Below are positions 61,747 through 64,000 of a stretch of 64,000 nucleotides of DNA, one piece after another. Source of the DNA: Candidatus Edwardsbacteria bacterium (lineage in GTDB: Bacteria; Edwardsbacteria; AC1; EtOH8); assembly GCA_031082425.1 (NCBI GenBank), contig JAVHLB010000003.1, positions 258,490-322,489 of the forward strand. Reading direction: 5' to 3'. The notes beneath the pieces were generated by a model that was not told the DNA's origin, ran no database searches, and saw only the letters and a program-made list of their open reading frames with translations. The position numbers were made by a program, and so were the translations under genes. How positions within the stretch are numbered: the stretch's first letter is position 1; every line of letters starts with the position of its first letter.

Positions 61747-62742
61747 ATGAGCCGAATAAGCATAAAACAACTTAAAAATGGGGAGATGCAGGGCCAGGAA
61801 CTGATAGAAAAATACGCCCTGCGCAAGGTGGAGATCAAGACCAAGGAATCGGATGGGAAATCCTTCCTTTCCCTGGAGGTGGGCGACGCCACCGGCCGTG
61901 TGGATGCGGTGCTATGGAATGAGGCCGATGCGGCCTATAAGCAGGTCTCCCCCGGCGATGTGGTCCAGGTCAAGGCGGTGGTGGGGAGATACAAGGACAA
62001 CGTTCAGCTGAGGATAGAAAATATACGCAAATGCGAAAGAAGCGAGTATGATCTGGCGGAAATATTGGCTTCCTCCGCATTCACCCGCAGCGAACTTGAG
62101 GCGTCCCTAAGGTCGGAGCTGGCCGGGGTCAAGAATCCCTCTCTGGCAAAATTATTGAAGCTGTTCTTTGACGATCAGGATTTTATGAGGGACTTTCTGG
62201 ATGCCCCGGCGGCCAAGCTGTGGCATCACGGCTGGATCGGAGGCTTGGCCGAGCACACGGTCGCGGTCTGCCGGTTGGCCCGGGGGGGGCTTAAAAATTA
62301 CCAGCTGCTGGACCCCGACCTCCTGATCACCGGATGCCTGCTGCATGACATCGGCAAGATCAGGGAATTTACCGTTAGCACCTTCGTGGATTATTCCGAC
62401 GACGGTCGCCTGATGGGGCATATAGTGCTGGGCGACCAGATGCTGCTGGAGAGGATGGCCAAAATAAAGGACTTCCCCCGGGAATTGGCCAAGCGGCTCA
62501 GACACATCCTGCTGTCCCACCACGGGGAGAAGGAGAAGGGATCCCCTGTGGTTCCGGCCACCCTGGAGGCCCTGGTGGTGCACCATTGCGATCTTATGGA
62601 TGCCCATGCCGCGGCCTACGAAAGGATAATAAGGCGGGAGGGTGTCAACAGCAAACGCTGGAGCGAATATGTAAATCTGATAGACCGCTTCATCTACCTG
62701 GCCAGGGAGGAGGGGGTGGCGGAAAATCCGCAGCTTTTTTAA
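61747..62742 (+). CDS. YhaM-type 3'-5' exonuclease (OB fold plus HD domain)
   Basis: The 331-residue protein joins an N-terminal OB-fold nucleic-acid-binding domain (YALRKVEIKTKESDGKSFLSLEVGDATGRVDAVLW) to an HD phosphohydrolase domain (LLITGCLLHDIGKIREFT, LLSHHGEKEKGSP, LVVHHCDLMDAHAAAYERI). This arrangement is that of Bacillus YhaM, a metal-dependent exonuclease acting on RNA and DNA. Assignment is by architecture. It has its own promoter. Confidence 0.88.
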   Translation: MSRISIKQLKNGEMQGQELIEKYALRKVEIKTKESDGKSFLSLEVGDATGRVDAVLWNEADAAYKQVSPGDVVQVKAVVGRYKDNVQLRIENIRKCERSEYDLAEILASSAFTRSELEASLRSELAGVKNPSLAKLLKLFFDDQDFMRDFLDAPAAKLWHHGWIGGLAEHTVAVCRLARGGLKNYQLLDPDLLITGCLLHDIGKIREFTVSTFVDYSDDGRLMGHIVLGDQMLLERMAKIKDFPRELAKRLRHILLSHHGEKEKGSPVVPATLEALVVHHCDLMDAHAAAYERIIRREGVNSKRWSEYVNLIDRFIYLAREEGVAENPQLF

Positions 62743-62749
62743 ATGCCTC

Positions 62750-62778
62750 TTGCTAAAATGCGCTTCTTGTGATAATAT
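62750..62778 (+). promoter_or_regulatory. Possible promoter of the ferritin-like gene
   Basis: TTGCTA (62750-62755), a 17-base spacer and TAATAT (62773-62778). Confidence 0.45.
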
Positions 62779-62827
62779 TTACAGCAGTAATTGAATGAGA
62801 TATCAATAAATTATTAAGGAGACCCCA

Positions 62828-63058
62828 ATGGAAGACCTCAAGCTGGCAAAAAAACTGGTCAAGGCCCTGGACATGGCCATCAGGTACGAAAGACAAGCCC
62901 AGGAAAGATACGCCCGGGAAGCCACCTATTCGTATGAATACGATGTGAAGGGCCTCTTCAAGCAGCTGGTTTCCGAAGAATTAAAACATGAGAGGATCCT
63001 GACCCAGAAGAAGAATCTGGTGCTCAAGGATATCGCCAAAATGGAAAAGAATAAATAA
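62828..63058 (+). CDS. Small two-helix ferritin/rubrerythrin-like protein
   Basis: The 76-residue protein is about half a ferritin-like domain. Helix 1 has MAIRYERQAQERYAREA (E21, E26) and helix 2 has FKQLVSEELKHERILTQK with the ExxH pair E51/H54, as in rubrerythrin. Full di-iron sites need two such units, so a dimer could make one, as in encapsulated ferritins. No encapsulin gene is in the window. It is followed 17 bases later by a ferredoxin. Iron binding is inference. Confidence 0.68.
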   Translation: MEDLKLAKKLVKALDMAIRYERQAQERYAREATYSYEYDVKGLFKQLVSEELKHERILTQKKNLVLKDIAKMEKNK

Positions 63059-63075
63059 TTTACAAGGAGTTGAAG

Positions 63076-63276
63076 ATGCCCAAGAAAACCTATCCTAAGA
63101 TCGATGTTGAGGCCTGCATCGGCTGCGGGGCCTGCGTTTCGGCCTGCCCAACCAGCGTGCTGGATATGCCCTCGGACAAGGCAGTAGTGGTCAAAGCCGA
63201 TGCCTGCACCGAATGCGGTGCTTGCGTCGATGCCTGCCCGGTTTCCGCCATAGTGCTGGCTGAACAGGATTATTAA
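63076..63276 (+). CDS. 2[4Fe-4S] ferredoxin
   Basis: The 66-residue protein has the clostridial-type arrangement CIGCGACVSACPTSVL and CTECGACVDACPVSAIVL, each giving a [4Fe-4S] cluster. It could carry electrons between pyruvate:ferredoxin oxidoreductase and the hydrogenase. ATG 63076, 6 bases after AAGGAG, was chosen over TTG 63070. It pairs with the ferritin-like gene before it. Confidence 0.93.
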   Translation: MPKKTYPKIDVEACIGCGACVSACPTSVLDMPSDKAVVVKADACTECGACVDACPVSAIVLAEQDY

Positions 63277-63297
63277 TAACCGTAAATCATTATAAAT

Positions 63298-63960
63298 ATG
63301 AAAAAGATATCAATAGCTGTGCTGGCCGCCATCTGCCTGACTGCCACCGCCCATGCCGGAATGCTGCCTTATGCCAACAGCGTCCTGATGCTGAAGGGCG
63401 GGTATTATAACCCCTCCGGTGTGAAAGGCGGCGGCGGGCTTCTGCTTGGCCTGGGGGTCGGCAATGCGGTGGATGATATGGTCAATTTGACACTGGGGCT
63501 GGAATACTTCGGCAAAAGCTTCGAGGAGAAGCAGGAGGCCGACACCTCCAGCACCACCGGGATAACCACCACCACCATGATCAAAGTTCTTTACGAGCAT
63601 AAGGTCACATATCTCCCCTTGTGGGCCAGCCTGAATATCACCATTCCCGCCGGTGGGGCCATAAAACCCTATGTAGGGGGTGACCTGGGGTGGGGATTGG
63701 CCAAAGTGTCCTATGATTACAAAGATACCACAATTGCTGTCGATAAAATCACCCAGGGCCCGGATGACGGATTTTACACTGGCTTCGGCTGGCGGGTCAG
63801 GGGAGGAGCCAGGATCGGGCTGGGGATGCGCAGCGCTCTGCTCTTGGAAGCATCTTATAACGGCACCACGGTAGCCCGCGAAGAGGAAGGCGGCTGGGAG
63901 CGGGAACTGGACATGTCCGGCATAGGCATTGGCGCGGCCATAGAATTGAAGGGATTTTAA
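63298..63960 (+). CDS. Outer-membrane beta-barrel protein of unknown function
   Basis: The 220-residue protein has a signal peptide (MKKISIAVLAAICLTATAHA). The mature part consists of alternating strands with Gly-rich turns (LLLGLGVGNAVDDMVNLTLGLEYFG, YVGGDLGWGLAKVSYDY, RVRGGARIGLGMRSALLLEA) and ends AIELKGF with a C-terminal Phe, as in OmpW/OmpX-like 8-stranded barrels. It has no recognised relative. It lies 21 bases after the ferredoxin gene and is followed by a terminator at the window end. Confidence 0.8.
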   Translation: MKKISIAVLAAICLTATAHAGMLPYANSVLMLKGGYYNPSGVKGGGGLLLGLGVGNAVDDMVNLTLGLEYFGKSFEEKQEADTSSTTGITTTTMIKVLYEHKVTYLPLWASLNITIPAGGAIKPYVGGDLGWGLAKVSYDYKDTTIAVDKITQGPDDGFYTGFGWRVRGGARIGLGMRSALLLEASYNGTTVAREEEGGWERELDMSGIGIGAAIELKGF

Positions 63961-63978
63961 GGGTTATATTACAATAAA

Positions 63979-64000
63979 AAGCCCCCCGCTTAAAGCGGGG
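63979..64000 (+). terminator. Terminator stem at the window end (cut)
   Basis: CCCCGC and GCGGGG pair around TTAAA. The stem reaches the last base, so any T-run lies outside the window. Confidence 0.65.

Overview
The window is a contiguous piece of a chromosome from an anaerobic, diderm (outer-membrane-bearing) bacterium. The diderm evidence is a TamA-type Omp85 barrel, TamB, an MlaE/MlaF/MlaD lipid transporter, TolC, an RND pump and a PorV-like exported barrel. The anaerobic evidence is pyruvate:ferredoxin oxidoreductase, a group 4 [NiFe] hydrogenase and hyp maturation genes. Codon use is mostly GC-rich, with clear AT-rich islands at about 15.0-16.4 kb and 30.5-32.6 kb. Gene content and the very canonical sigma-70 promoters would fit a little-studied candidate phylum near the FCB group, but this placement is a weak inference. 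All 46 genes except a two-gene module at 22.6-23.3 kb lie on the + strand.

Layout. 0-7.4 kb: 3' end of an unknown gene, a TPR/SPOR envelope protein, mutS, and a giant coiled-coil protein. 7.4-12.6 kb: hydrogenase maturation genes hypF, hypC, hypD, hypE, with a four-helix-bundle (S23-type) gene carrying an in-frame amber codon between hypF and hypC. 12.7-18.2 kb: PTS IIA-like protein, hisS, an AhpD-like protein, an AT-rich orphan, aspS. 18.2-22.6 kb: porCDAB and a Roadblock/MglA-like GTPase pair. 22.6-23.4 kb (- strand): DUF134 regulator and NifX-like protein behind a consensus promoter with a palindromic operator. 23.4-30.3 kb: TPR protein, exported protein, TIGR03960-type radical SAM protein, groES-groEL. 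30.4-33.3 kb: a tandem duplication of a secreted orphan gene, then about 785 bp of hairpin-rich non-coding DNA. 33.3-43.9 kb: an eleven-subunit membrane-bound group 4 hydrogenase with its maturation endopeptidase. 43.9-52.9 kb: Trm112-like protein, murA, M29-type aminopeptidase, tamA, tamB, PorV-like protein. 52.9-61.6 kb: an apparently TetR-controlled mlaE-mlaF-mlaD-tetR-tolC-MFP-RND operon. 61.7-64 kb: YhaM-type exonuclease, a tiny ferritin-like protein, a ferredoxin and a beta-barrel protein.

How it fits together (inference). Pyruvate:ferredoxin oxidoreductase would reduce ferredoxin. The membrane hydrogenase, whose large subunit keeps all four Ni-Fe cysteines and a cleavable C-terminus, could oxidise that ferredoxin, evolve H2 and pump ions through three antiporter-like subunits. 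HypCDEF and the HycI-type protease would build its active site; hypA and hypB are not in this window. The most unusual features are: the hydrogenase's complex I-like subunit set, including a NuoA-like subunit without the usual acidic pair; a half-site shared by the DUF134 operator and the promoter of the duplicated orphan; several families of imperfect palindromic repeats between genes; and degenerate AT-rich repeats that run into coding sequence.
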